From contig CM106586.1 of NCBI GenBank assembly GCA_048013815.1, positions 10,354,001 to 10,418,000 on the forward strand: a stretch of DNA of 64,000 bases, in the 5' to 3' direction. Below are positions 42,610 to 54,919 of this stretch, piece by piece. Below the pieces are notes generated by a model. That model searched no databases. It saw only the letters and a program-made list of their open reading frames with translations, and was not told the origin of the DNA. Numbering within the stretch: position 1 is the stretch's first letter; each line of letters begins with the position of its first letter. A program made the position numbers and the translations under genes. The stretch comes from Setoptus koraiensis. Its lineage: Eukaryota > Arthropoda.

Positions 42610-44035
42610 CACCGGCCCGCGAATCGGCGCAATCGCGAGCCGGACACACACAAACAGACGATGCTAGCAGGCAGCCGAGACACGCTTAGCGTCACCTCGA
42701 GTCACCTGAGTTACCTGTTGATTCGAACGTGCTCGTCGTCATTTGTATCGGTGGCGCAGTCATGTCGTCGTTGTCATTCATTTGTTGGCCATAAATTAGT
42801 GGTGGCCGGCAAATGCAGTCAGCGGCCAGAGTGCGCATGTAAACAGTTCGCGAACGACAACCACTGCGGCCACTGACCACTACAACTGTTTTGTTTTGTT
42901 GCAGTTGTTGCAGTTGCTGCAGTTGTTGCTGTTGCTGCAGTTGCTGCAGTTGTTGTTGCAGTTGCGGTGCTGCCACAAGCGAGGCTTCGTTTTATTGGCT
43001 GCTTCGCCCGAAAATGCTCGCCGGCCAAATCCTGCAAAACGCGTCCGTCTCTAATCTAATTCTGTTTGTTGGTTGGTAATCTAAGTCTGTTTGTACACAC
43101 GCAGTCAACAAAGTTTGCGTTACAGACACGCGAAATTGATACGACAACGACAACAACACCATTAAAGCATTTAATACATTTAGACATTCGGCCGGTCGCG
43201 AACAATCGGCGCTGCGAATTGGCCGAGTGGCGTTGTGCGCCACTTTGAAAGCCGTTGCCGGCCAACTGGCCAGTTCGGCCTGTTTGCGTCGGCTTCACGC
43301 GGCGCCGCGAACGCGATTCCACCGAAAAGTCGCTGCTCGCCATTCGAAAAAGTCGCTGCTCGCTCCTCGCGACGAGAGCGACTTTCGGCCGCTTCGGCCG
43401 CGCCGTGCCAATGGGCACTCGCACTCCGGGCGCGCATACCGCTGTTGCTACTAGCAACTTGCTAGTATCACCGGCTTGCAACTTGCCGGCCGCCGCAACC
43501 GCCCGACCGAGGCCACTGGCCAACCGTTGGCTCGCAGCCGGCAGCTGACTCGAGAGTCTCGAGTCGACACTCAGCGAGTAACGGCCCGCGGTGCTGACTG
43601 CGCCGCCGGCTCGGCACGTAATAAAACGCGTGCTCCTTCGGAGCAGCTCCAAGCCCAGTGCGGCTCGGATCGCGCCGTGCTGTATCCGCGGGCGCGGGGC
43701 GCGGCCCGGTTTGTTTAGCGTTGTTTGTTTAGCGTCTGCTGGCAGCGACTGTGCGCCGGTGCCAGTGGTCAGTCAGTGGTCAGTCGGGCATCGATCGCGT
43801 GAATAGCGCCAGTGGCGTGAATAGTGCCCAGTGGCCACAATGCAAACATTGACGGGCAAACAGAGCCGAGCAACAAGTTGGCGAGTTGTTTGTTTGCACG
43901 AGCAAGTTGCCGTTCGACAAACGATACGTGCCAGTCGAATGCGCGATTCGACTTGTTTGTTTGTCTAGGCTACGCAAACAAACAATCACTGTGTCTAGCT
44001 GCGTCTGTTTGCCTGTTTGTGTGTCGTTATCGACG

Positions 44036-44066
44036 CGCACGGGCGCTCATTAGCGGCGCCCGTGCG
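44036..44066. repeat. Perfect 11-bp inverted repeat, 9-nt loop
   Basis: CGCACGGGCGC (44036-44046) and GCGCCCGTGCG (44056-44066) flank a 9-base loop. Confidence 0.85.
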
Positions 44067-44097
44067 AGCACGCGCAAACGGAAGCTGCCCGTCTGTG

Positions 44098-44142
44098 CAC
44101 GTGCAGTCTGTTCACGTGCAGTCTGTTCACGTGCAGTCTGTT
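44098..44142. repeat. 15-bp tandem repeat carrying CACGTG, three copies
   Basis: CACGTGCAGTCTGTT is repeated exactly at 44098, 44113 and 44128, giving three palindromic class-B E-boxes at 15-bp spacing. Confidence 0.9.
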
Positions 44143-44309
44143 CAGGCGCTGTCCGTTGACGCGCTAGCCGGACACATGAGCCGGTTGGCGGCACAAACCC
44201 GGCCGCCCGATCCCGGCGACGGGCCGAAACGGGCTCCACCCGACAGAATCGCCCGCAAACTTGATCGGGCCGATCGCGGTATCCCGTGATAGCCCGCAAC
44301 GTCCCGCGC

Positions 44310-44385
44310 GACATCACGGAATACGGCGGAATGCGGCGGAACGCGGCGAAATACGACGGAATGCGGCCGAATGCCGCGGTATCTC
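44310..44385. repeat. Degenerate 10-bp repeat (CGGAATGCGG)
   Basis: About seven imperfect units of CGGAATGCGG or CGAAATACGA. Confidence 0.7.
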
Positions 44386-45109
44386 GCGCCGATAGTGCGG
44401 CGCCGGGTATCGCCCGCGAAGGCGAGCAAGCACCCGCACGCCGGCCCGGCCGGCGGCAGCAAACCGCACTGCGTGGCACGGTTTATCACGGTTGCATCGC
44501 GTTATTGTTGGCATTGCGCAATGGTGCCAGCGGTCGGATTATCGCGCCCTCATTGTGCAACGCGCACGCAATCCTTCGATAACCTGACAGGTTAGCTGTT
44601 GCTGTTGCTATTGCGCAATTTGCTCGCTCGCTTGTTGTTTTAGAGCCTTACCCAGCCGCAAATTACGTATTGGCGCAACAGGTACGCACTGAAAACACAC
44701 ACACACACACAGCCGGCCGGGCCGAGCGAAAAACCAAACAAGCAGGCTATTATGCAACACACACACACACATTATACGTTATTATTTATATCATGTGATG
44801 CAATGGATGACTCAATCAATTTTGATCAACTTTTTGCTCGACGTGCCCAGCTAGAGCGAGCGACCCGCAAACAAATCGATCGATGATTAGCGTTTGCGTT
44901 GCGCATCGCCGATTCGGGCCGTCGGACGGCGAAACTTTAAACTTTTCGCTGGCAAAAAGTTTAAGGTGAGCGCCGAGATTGAGATGTGACGAGGGCAACT
45001 TGATCGCTGGAGCGGCTCGAGTCGCTCTGTTCGCTCTGTTCGCACACTCCGACAAGAATTGTCGAGTTGCGATTCTTTCAGAATTGGCGATTCGCAAATG
45101 AGCGCTCGC

Positions 45110-45142
45110 TTGTTGCGCCGGCCCGAGCGGCCGGCGCAACAA
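45110..45142. repeat. Perfect 14-bp inverted repeat, 5-nt loop
   Basis: TTGTTGCGCCGGCC (45110-45123) and GGCCGGCGCAACAA (45129-45142) pair exactly. After one mismatch three more pairs extend the stem outward. Confidence 0.9.
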
Positions 45143-45369
45143 ACGACAAGACACGACAAGTGCACAGATTACGCTGCTCAGATTAGATCCGTCTTGTCAG
45201 GCCAGAGCGTTGTCAGAGAGTCGCGGGCCGGCCGGCAAGATGGATGGGAGGCTAACGAGGCGCGCAGAAGAGTTGAGCCGACGGGGGCGAGATTCTCTCA
45301 CGCTCGCCGTGTCCAGTTTGTTGCTTGTTACAATATTTTCTTAGCCGGCTTATTATTTTACCTTTAATG

Positions 45370-45478
45370 TCAGTAATAGTAATAACGATAATAATAGTTA
45401 TAGTAATAACGATAATAATAGTAATAATAATAGTAATAGTTATAGTAATAATGATGCTAATAGTAATAGCAATGATAA
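45370..45478. repeat. AAT/AGT-type degenerate microsatellite
   Basis: An irregular array of AATAGT, AATAAT, AACGAT and AGTTAT words, AT-rich in GC-richer surroundings. Confidence 0.85.
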
Positions 45479-47211
45479 TGGTGACCCGGTCGGCCTATAA
45501 TATGATATAATTGAGCCGCGGCAAAACACACACACACTTGAAATTTCGAGTTGCATTAGCCGTTGCGTAATTGTTGCGAAATATGCAACGCCAAACAACA
45601 ATATAGGCCAGCATTGTTTGGCCAGTCTTGCCAAAGTCAGCTGACCGACGATCGCTCGCCAGGTGTCGCCCGGACGTTTGGACAAATAATTTGCTATATT
45701 TTGGCAAATAATTTGGCTGGCTGGCTGGCCGGCGTTTGGTGCGGTTTGGCGCTCACTATTCACAACTTTGACAGTGTGCTATTTAAATGGGCCCTCGCAA
45801 ATGGCGCCCGCTAATGACTGCGTGAGCCGTCATTTGCATGAAACTATTAACTATTTTCGGCAGCGGCAGCAGCCATATTTATATTCATACGTTTGCGGCA
45901 GCCGAGCGGGCGCCTCGTTCGCCACCGCGCCATGAATCATGCATGCAAAGTGGACATGACAATGGCCAAACAATGACCGTTGTGTTGAAAAGCCGGCGCT
46001 CGGGTAGCCGGCGCTCGGGTAGCCGGCTTCTCAGGTAGCCGGCGCGTCGACAGACGGCCCGTGACGCGGAGACGCGACGAGACGGGAGACGAGCCGCTTC
46101 AAAGGCTTCCCCTGAGAGACATTTCTCGCTCGGGTTCGCTCTTGTCCGGGCCGCTCGGCAGCCCGCGTTCGCCTTCGAGCGAGCCCCGGACTCGGCTTCG
46201 CGCTCGGCCCGCTCGCATTGGTCCGTTTGGGCCGGTCACTCGATGGGCGACACGGCGACCGCTGAGCGGCCAGTTGTTGTCAAAACAACAGTTGTTGTTG
46301 TTGTTGTTGTTCTCAGCAGTTGTTGTTGTTCTCAACAGTTGTTGTTGTTCTAAGGAGCAACAGCGACGGCAGCGGCAACAACCGACAAACAATAAGAACA
46401 ATCGAAGAAAAATGAGATCAAATGACAACAAAGTGCACGCTTGTGTGAGTGGCCACTCAACGGTGGTCACTCATGGGTGGTCATCACGACACTACACAAA
46501 TGATGATTTGTTGTGGCAACAGCAGTTGTTGTTGTTGTTGTTGTTGTCCCATCATTACTACTGTTCATCACCTGGTGGCTACCGCCAGTGGCCGCCAGTG
46601 GCTGCCAGTTGCTCGGCCGACTTGTCCAGTAATGATCGTAGGATGACCACTGGTCAGCAGCTAATTGATCTTGCGCAACTGGCCATTTGCGACTCGCAAC
46701 AGTGCAAATGATGCTCGCCGTTGTGTCATGATTGCGCAACGCTCACAAACGAGCGCCACTCAGTCTCATACAAACACTTGTAAATACTTGCAAAGTTAAA
46801 TAAATGCTCTCATTGGCGTTGTTGCTCTCATTGGTGTTGCTGTTGTTGCGTCATTATAGCAGCGCATTATGCCAGCGCCGTCAGCTGATGAGCCGACTTG
46901 TCAGACTCATCAGCTGTGCAGCGCTGCTGCTGGCAAGTCGGCTGTAAACAAGACAATCAGCTGTAGTTGTAGTTGTGGTAGTGGTAGTTGTGGTTGTTGT
47001 AGTTGTTCACAACTAGCAAAGTAACAGTGTCGAGGGCAAGGCAGAGTAGTGGTCAGTTTCAGAACAACAATTACACTATAGTGAGTGGTTATTATAGTGG
47101 CTGCTATAGGCTGCCGGCAGCGACTCCTGGCGCTGGCTCACCCAAACACCGATTGAAGTTTGCAAATTGCGCACGCAAGTGATACATTGATGTATTACCA
47201 CTCGGCAGCAG

Positions 47212-47285
47212 CAGCAACAACGACGACGGCGACAACAGCGACAACAGCGACAGCAACGACAACAACAACAACAACAACAGCAACG

Positions 47286-47319
<34 letters not shown>

Positions 47320-47325
47320 AAACAA
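47212..47325. repeat. CAA/CGA microsatellite
   Basis: About 38 triplets, mostly CAA with CAG and CGA interruptions. Read in frame it gives only poly-Thr or poly-Val. Confidence 0.85.
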
Positions 47326-48145
47326 CAGCGACAGCAAAAGTCGGCAGCACTTGGTGACTTTTGCGAGTCGTTGCAACGGAATAAAAACGAAGAACGAAAC
47401 GAAAAGATATGTCAAGACTCGTCGGTGTGTGTCGTTGGCGTACAACTCGAGTCTCGGCAGAGGGAATAAACTGGCGAGAGCAACTTGCAAGATGACAGCC
47501 ATATAGGCAAAACAGGCCAGGTATGCTGGTGCTGGCAGTGGTGTAATATGTCATGGATGAAAAAGTAAATGTTAGCTCAAGAGCAACAACAACAACAACT
47601 GCTGTTGCTGCTGCTGCTGTTGCAGCAAATCAACAAGTGTCAGCGAGCCAAAACCAATCAGGTGACATGTCGTCTCGTCTGATTTGTTGCCGCTGCTGTG
47701 GCGGTTGTTGCAGTGGCAGGTCGTTGTCGTTGCTGTTGTGGTTGCTGTTGCTGTTGCTGTTGTTGTTGCTGTTGTTGTTGCTGTTGTTGTTGGTCGACTA
47801 ACAGCGGCTGGATAGGAACAAATTACATTCTTGTTGTTGTTGTCGTGCTCACCTGTGTGTGCGCCACGCAAGAGCAACAGCGACAGCGACAAATGCGAAA
47901 TCGGTTCGAGAGACAACAACAAATGGGCGAGCACTGTTACAACTGTCAGTGGCTGGTGTGAACTAGTATCAATTTGTTGTTGTTTATCATTGTTTGTGTG
48001 AAGTTATCACCAATGGCAACAGGGACAACAATTTAAAATGAGTGTCATATGGGCATGCTATCACTGTTGGGCATGTTGACATTTTTTATCTGTTTTTCCA
48101 TTGACAAAAGTGGCTTCTTTTCAGCTGATCGGCGTCGTCGTCACT

Positions 48146-48249
48146 TTTATCCAGTTGTTTTATCCAGTCGCTTTACCCAGTCGCTTTATCCAGTCGCTTT
48201 AGCCAGTCGCTTTATCCAGTCGCTTTATCCAGTCGCTTTAGCCAGTTGT
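48146..48249. repeat. 13-bp tandem repeat, eight copies
   Basis: TTTATCCAGTCGC or close variants (TTTACCCAGTCGC, TTTAGCCAGTCGC) run without gaps from 48146 to 48249. The two outermost copies end in GTTGT. Confidence 0.9.
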
Positions 48250-50136
48250 TGTGCAAATGTGAATACACACAACCACTGCTACTGTCGTGTATAATTTGCA
48301 CAACACACACACACACTATATACACATTAGTTTGTTAGTTGGGCCAGATCGATCCAGATTGAATTGCTCTGCGAGCGCTTGTTGTTTTTTGGTCGCTGGT
48401 GTCGCTAGTTTGCAGCAAGTGACACTGACGAACACAAAAAGAGATCAATTCAATTGCCAGCGAGCGGTTCGAGAGCGATTCAATTCAAGTAAATATTTTG
48501 ATATCAAGGTCTCCTCACTCAATAACGATCTCATTTCATTCGCCAATGGCGACTGGCGAATTGCGACTCTCTCGCTCGCTTGTTACAGCCCAAACTGGCA
48601 GCGCACACACAATATAATCACCACTTGTTGCTGATGTTGTTGTTGCTGTTGTTGTTGTTTTAAAGCTCTGCTCCGCTCTGCAGAGTGTGACACAACAATT
48701 CCATACAAAATGTAACAAATTCTTTGCTGTAAATTATCAATTGTCAAGCAGTCAAGTGAGTCACTGTCGATGGCATCGATCGACTATAATTATCGACACA
48801 CACACACCGCATGATGACAATTGAAACAGGTTCACACAACCACCACAAGTAGCTACCAGCGCAACAGAGATTCCACAGCATGCTCGCCGATTCACGATTC
48901 GCGATTCGCGACTCGCAAATTGAACCGAACCGAACAGAGCCCAACAGAGCCCAACAACAACAGTGAGCCGCCTATTTAACTACCTGTCTATATCACACCA
49001 GCCAGTCACCTGTTGCCTGCAGCGTTGATTGTTTAGGTTAACAATTTGTTTGTCATGTTACCTGTGCTGTTCGTTACGCAAGGTTAATCACACACACACA
49101 CTGTTGCAAATAGCAAGACTCTTGCTGCAAGAGCAGATTTGGCTAGACATACAATTAATTTGTGCCTATTAATGAGCCTATATCGAGCCACTTGTTGTGC
49201 ATTGTTTGCGATTGCCGGCGCTGCAACCGCTGGCGAACCGACTGCGAACCGACTGCGAACCGACTGCCAACCAGCCAGCAGTCGCTCTATATGCTTCCAT
49301 GCTGACCACCAGTCGGCGACCGAGCCGCCGGCAGCCAGACGTAACCGGCTTATGAGAACTTAATTAAGATCCACTCCGTCTAATCAATTAGCGGCCAGTC
49401 GTGTCGCGCTAATGAGCGCTTGATGAGGCTCGCCTAAATATCGCCTCTGCTGTCCGTGGCTCGTCGTGCTCTCTCTCTCTCTCTCGCTCGCTCGCCGCGG
49501 CCACTCGGTGTTGACACATCACCTGAGCGTTGCGTGTCCACTCCGGCCAAGCCGACGATGATCTAATAATAGCCGGCTCAATCAACATGGCCAGCCAGCC
49601 ACCGGCAGCAACACTGTTTAGCCGGTCTGCTGGCCAGCAGTGTCTCAATCGTCGGGCAGTGCGTCGTGAGTAGCGCAGACTAATTTACGGCGACGGATAA
49701 TTCGTAATGAATTCACTTCTTCACACACACTCTTGCGATACGACACACACACACTCTGTCGGAATACGACGCTCGCTGTCGAAATGCGACGCTCGCCGTC
49801 GAAATGCGTCGCTCGCCGTCGGAATGCGACTGCCCGAGTGCAAGCGGCGTCATGTTTCATGAGATTATATTTAGACAATTGCTGTTCGTGCAGTCCAATC
49901 TCGACATGTCGAGAGCTCGGCGCAGCGCCAATTCAATTTGCTGAGAACCCACGAGCCGGCCGAGAAGAAGATGCGAAAAAAGAAGCCAAAACTCAGATAT
50001 CAAAATTAATCGCCTTTTCTATTCTTTTTATCCCCTCGCTGGCTCGGTGTGTGCGAATTCTCTCTATTCATCATTGCGGCCGCTTCTTATCGCTTCGCCG
50101 TGGCTCATTATTGTGTGTGTGCCCGATACTACCGAC

Positions 50137-50200
50137 AGCTACCACTGTATCCTCATGTATGGATACAGTGGTAGCTCTATGCATGGATATAGTGGTAGCT
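50137..50200. repeat. Perfect 16-bp hairpin plus a third tandem arm
   Basis: AGCTACCACTGTATCC (50137-50152) pairs with GGATACAGTGGTAGCT (50161-50176) around an 8-nt loop. A further copy of the right arm, with one transition, lies at 50185-50200. Confidence 0.9.
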
Positions 50201-50649
50201 GGATGGCCGGCTTCCTTAATCATATTTGTGTTGTTGTTGTTGTTGTTGTTGTTGTTGTGTGTATTCATTGTGCTGCCGGCCGGTCGGCTTGTTTGCTGTT
50301 GCGCCATTATGCAGATAGTCGCATGCAAATGAGACGCAATCATGACGATGATTACACAACAAAAGCTGCCAGTATCAAATATCGCACTTGTCGTTGTTAC
50401 ACACACACGCACACACACACACACACGGCCATTGTGATTGTGTCTACTCTTTTGCGGCAACTTGAACGGCACAACAACAACAACAACAACAACAATACAC
50501 CGGCCGGCAAACATGCAAACTACAGGCAACATGAATAGAGGCACGATTTTCATCTACTTTACATATTTGCGTCAAGCAATCCGCTCACTACTAAATATTT
50601 CACTCGCTATCCATCCATACGAAATACATACATGTACATGGAATACACA

Positions 50650-50745
50650 AATATACCAACGAATATACCAACGAATATACCAACGAATATACCAACGAAT
50701 ATACCAACGAATATACCAACGAATATACCGACAAATATACCAACA
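50650..50745. repeat. 12-bp minisatellite, eight copies
   Basis: AATATACCAACG is repeated exactly six times, then as AATATACCGACA and AATATACCAACA. It is AT-rich and noncoding. Confidence 0.9.
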
Positions 50746-52077
50746 AATATAGTTTGCGCCGGCCACTCTCGCCTCGTCTATAACAAAGAGTGTTGCAGAC
50801 GACAGCAGCGCCATCTGGCGACCAGGTGCTGGCCGCTTGCAGTACCTGGTGCAGCAGCTTGGTTGCTGCTGCTGCGACCGACAATGAATGAAATCTTCAT
50901 CATCAAGTGTTCATCGTCCACTGTTACTGGTGCCTGTCCGTCATCATCATGTCACATAATCTGTCAAATCAGTATGCCAACAGGTTGCTGTTTTTGCATA
51001 ATCATTAGGCTTGATGTGCCGCTGCCGACGCCGCCGCCACTGCCGCAACTAGCCAATTCAAGCCAATCATACTCCTCTAAACTGTCTTGCTTCCATCTAG
51101 GTATCACTCACTCACAATGCTGCGCTCCGGTCCGCCAAACAGCCAGTTGTCTGACAGTGTCGAAAACAAAACAAAAATAGATAGAGACAGACGGATAAAA
51201 AACGCCGCATCGGCCTTCTTTTGATGACGGCCGGGCAACGGTTGTTGTTGCCGTTGGTGGTTGCTGGCCTTACTGCTGGGCTGCTTATTTAATCGCTTAA
51301 ACGGAGATGCATTCCCATATCATTAAATATGATAATTTTACCACTTTGCCGATACATAGATGGACAGCCAGGCAACCGGGCTGGCTGGCTGGCCAGTCAG
51401 TCAGAGAGAATGCGAAAAATGAGGCTATGCTTCTTTCTAAAAAAACTCCAACACACACACACACACACACATATATTGCAAACAATCTTACATATGTGTG
51501 ATGCTTCTTTATTATTTTGCCTCATCATCATTCTAGACAGATCGCAATCACGACCGCATCATTTGCGGCGTCACTCTGCACAACCACATCGGCAATCATG
51601 AGAACATATCAGCAATGTACAGGGCAAAAGAGAGAGACAGACAGACAGAGAGAAAATAGCGAGCTAGCCAGATATATTTTCTCACCTGAGCAACTGATCG
51701 ATCAATGAGCGATGATCAAATGCAGGCGTCTAATCGATCTTGATGACGTAACTGTTGTGCTCAGTTGTGCCTGTTGTGATTCATCAATTATGAATCAACA
51801 ACAACGGTAACAACAAAACGAGGCAAGAACAACAGGTTGCTAACCTCAAACTATCGATAAAGTGGTATGACTAAGTGAGTGAGACAGAGCAAAGACGAAA
51901 GTTCTGTATGGTGAGGGAGAGAGAGAGCTAATTTCCGTCCACCACCAACACCACCACCACCACCAACAACAACAATAACTCAAAAGTATTTAAAAATTCT
52001 CTTTCTCTCTCTCTCTCTCTCCCCTATTGGAATCGTCGTCCATCATTCTATGGCCTAACAGATAATCAATCGATTAT

Positions 52078-52376
52078 CTAATCGACGATGATTGCGTCAT
52101 TAAGCGGCGTCGACGGACTATCGCTAATCGCATTTAGATTTGTTACACTGACAAACCAGCTAGAATTATTTCTTCTTTTCTTTAACACTTTTGAATAATT
52201 TGCCGGTGGCCTACCATCATTTAGGTCAAACAATTGGGTGCTTGGAGTTTGCTGTTGTTGCTCAGTTGTCGTTCGTGAAGGCTCATCATCAATCAATTTC
52301 AAACCATTCGCTATGACAACAACAGCAACAACACCAATGAACAACAGTATTACGATAACATTGTTTATCTACAAAT
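52078..52376 (-). CDS. Possible terminal exon of a small membrane protein
   Basis: On the minus strand an acceptor-like ATTTGTAG ends at about 52377. It is followed by an open frame that starts with a hydrophobic segment (INNVIVILLFIGVVAVVIAN) and continues with a polar tail containing NYS and NNSS sequons, ending in TAG at 52078. There is no ATG at the start of the frame, so an upstream exon would be needed, and I could not identify it. No family is recognised. It could equally be chance. Confidence 0.25.
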
Positions 52377-53175
52377 GTCTTGTCGAGCACTTAATACCAG
52401 CTTATTTAGCAGGTAGCTCATTAACTAAACTAATTTGGTCAAATATGATTTGATAGTTTTCTTTTATGCATCAATCAATCCAGACTCAGGCTACAAAGAA
52501 AGTAGATTCTGTCAACTCTAACCAACTATTCCTACACTCCTTCACAAATGAATGCTTGATTCATGGCTCCAAAATATTCGTATCTAAACTTGAAATACTA
52601 GCTGTTATCATTAGTAGTTGGCTCATTGATAATCTATGTAATGTGAATTTACACAATAGCCTTAAACTAATTACTGTTTGTAGTTCTTTGATCATTCAAT
52701 TTGACATGACTGGAGCGAGAAACTGACTAGTTTTCTTCATTTTCATTCCAGTAAAACCTTATAAGCTTTCGATCTAACCAGCACCAAAGTTGATGAGTAA
52801 ACTTGACAACAGTTTAATCATTTGACAAGGATTGAGATTTGTTGTTGGTTCTCAAATTGAACTTAAAGGGTACCTAGAGCATATGCTATGTATTATTAGT
52901 AACAATGTAAGCTGCCATTCTAGCTGGATATTACAACATGATGCCAAGCTATAGTTATTAAGGGAAATCGGCGAAAAATCTCGCCTTTTCTCTTTCCTGG
53001 TAACTACCGTAACCTAATAGTATTTTCAACCAGTTATTGTGGCGCCAGTCATGGAACTTCTTTTTATCATAACCAACAACCTATGGTTGTGATGAATGAA
53101 TGAGTAGAAAAAATGAATTGTTACCAATTAAAGTTACTTGATCGCTATGACAAAATGATGCAAAGGAGTGATTTA
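52377..53175. other. Intergenic AT-rich spacer
   Basis: About 800 bases of ordinary AT-rich sequence with no recognised gene, repeat or RNA. It may hold the 5' exon or promoter of the possible exon at 52078-52376 and the 3' UTR of NDUFA10. Confidence 0.5.
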
Positions 53176-54474
53176 TCACCAACTTACATGATTTTCAAGT
53201 ATACTATCTCTCAAGGTGATCTCAGGTACTGTTATTACATCACCCAATCCTGCTATATCGTAATAAGGCTGATAAAGATGATCCATGAGGTGAGATTTAC
53301 CGCTCGACACCGTTAGTCGCATCGTCGTATGCCAGTGAACGTGATCTTCATCGCCATTGTAATTCCAATTATGGAACTTTGTTCCATGTGGATATTTCGT
53401 AAAATCAAGAAGTTCAATATCGTCTATCAAATCTCGTAATTTGCCATCGTTTAATCCATCGGTATTTTCGACTTTCAGCAGATGTCCAAAGTCTTCTGCG
53501 TAAGCGAACACTTCACGTTTATAATAATCATCAATCTCTTCCAAAAACTTTAAGCTCAGAGCATTACTATTGGCTTTCACCGTGTCTTCACTAGATTTAA
53601 TTCTCTTGTGACATTCCTCTGGAGGTACGTCTAGGTATATAGTTAGGTGTGGAGCAGGCAGAGTTCTGCAAAAATTCTTTCGTATATAACTGTATCGATA
53701 ACGCCCTATATAAGAGAAAAAGACGGATATTAATTGATGCCGAGATTGATAATCGTCTATGAATATCGGTTTCTTTAGATATTGTAAACAATGATGTTAC
53801 GTCTACTTACAGTCATAGAATTCACATCCGTCTGGTCTAGTGTAGCCGATTGGTAGCCAACCCATTTTGTGCATAGCCTCTACAAACACCCTCTCTGTGA
53901 AAACAGAGCGCTCCAATATCACTCCCTGGCCTGTATTCAAAAGATGAGCAAGGGCATTGAGGTACTGATAGGCCCTCATCATCTGAAAGTAGTTTTGCAT
54001 GTGAATTACGCTGTGCCTATCAGGTTGTTCGTGAAACATCTGCAAATCGCAAATTCTGAGATGCTCAGGAAGAAACGGATTCAGTGCTCTGTAATCGAAT
54101 CCATAGGAGTTAATGTAGATGTCATCGAACTCAGGCTGGCCCATGAATTTCATGTCTAACTCCTCGGCCAATCTACGACCAAACTCTCCTTTTCCAGAGG
54201 CTACGTTTCCTTCAATAATGATTATCTTGGAGTTTTCGTTCATTTTAGGCCATGTGTATGGATCGTAGAAAAAAGTCAAATAATTATAGGGGATCTTTTC
54301 ATAAGGAAACTTGTAGGGTGGCTTGCGCTTATCACGTTCCATTTGAGCCCATAGTTTGGTTTTGTGGCATATTCCGGCCTTCTGTGTCTTATTGGTCAAC
54401 TGATTTGTTGCGACTGAAAGTATGGACTTGCCAGGCTTCGCAAAAAAGAATAATCTCTGGTTTACAGCCAGCAT
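53176..54474 (-). CDS. NDUFA10: NADH dehydrogenase 1 alpha subcomplex subunit 10 (complex I 42 kDa), two exons
   Basis: This accessory subunit of mitochondrial complex I belongs to the deoxynucleoside-kinase fold family. Exon 1 is 54474-53811 (ATG at 54472-54474), the donor is GTAAGT, the intron is 53706-53810 (105 bp) with acceptor TATAG, and exon 2 is 53705-53176. The junction restores a Trp codon and gives 397 residues. Visible marks are a basic N-terminal presequence, PYNYLTFFYDPYTWPKMNEN, the P-loop IIIEGNVASGKGEFG, and QMFHEQPDRHSVIHMQNYFQ. Then come GVILERSVFTERVFVEAM (the kinase ERS motif) and, in exon 2, APHLTIYLDVPPEEC. Longer than the human protein (about 355), mostly at the N-terminus. 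It is divergent from DNAJC2. Confidence 0.93.
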
Positions 54475-54919
54475 CTTGGTGATACGGTGAGACAATAGTC
54501 TAGACTGAGAACAAGCTGATATAGTGTGATTAATATAATAATAATACCAGAACCAAGGCTCTAGCCATAAATAATAATAAATAACCACATCAAGTACTTT
54601 CCCTAATTGAATTGAAGTAGTTTGCGGTCTCAATAAACAAACAACAACAAGCAGAAAGACCTGTGAATAATAAAAAATTATATAACAGATGTCCTCTAAA
54701 ACAGACACATTCCTCTTTATAGCTGTACACCTTGCGCATGCGTGCAACAATTCATATTTGGCGCACTTATGAGCAGCACAAAGTCACATGGCCCGTGTCC
54801 AATAATGTGTTTCAGTTGAGGTTTTCGCCAGAATAGGTTTAATTAACAATAGATTAGTGTAGTTTATTGTAGTATAGCAAACAAATTGATTATATGTTGA
54901 AATTGTAAATGAGTGAAAA
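54475..54919. promoter_or_regulatory. Divergent promoter region, NDUFA10 / DNAJC2
   Basis: These 445 bases lie between two start codons. A short upstream ATG at 54909 opens an 8-codon frame (stop at 54930-54932) that overlaps the DNAJC2 start codon in another frame. A GCGCATGCGTGC word at about 54733 recalls NRF-1-type sites, but this is only suggestive. Confidence 0.45.

Larger units (their letters stand above)
26115..52077. other. Large gene-poor, repeat-rich region
   Basis: No gene could be supported in these 26 kb. GC and CpG content are high to about 46 kb and decline after that. Contents are AAC/GTT microsatellites (for example 42270-42370, 47212-47325, 47710-47790), CA/GT tracts, minisatellites of 9-42 bp and many inverted repeats, with the clearest listed separately. 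Open frames up to 441 codons (27835-29160, minus strand) occur where stop codons are rare. They overlap others in several frames and show no domain. Unrecognised small exons or noncoding transcripts cannot be excluded. Confidence 0.6.

Noticed and set aside
43056-43652. 198-codon open frame on the minus strand
   Set aside because: It lies in the same stop-poor GC-rich type of sequence, with no similarity to any family I know.
47540-47800. Poly-Leu, poly-Cys or poly-Thr small proteins in triplet repeats
   Set aside because: They are frames through GTT/GCT microsatellites. Each repeat gives equivalent frames in all phases.
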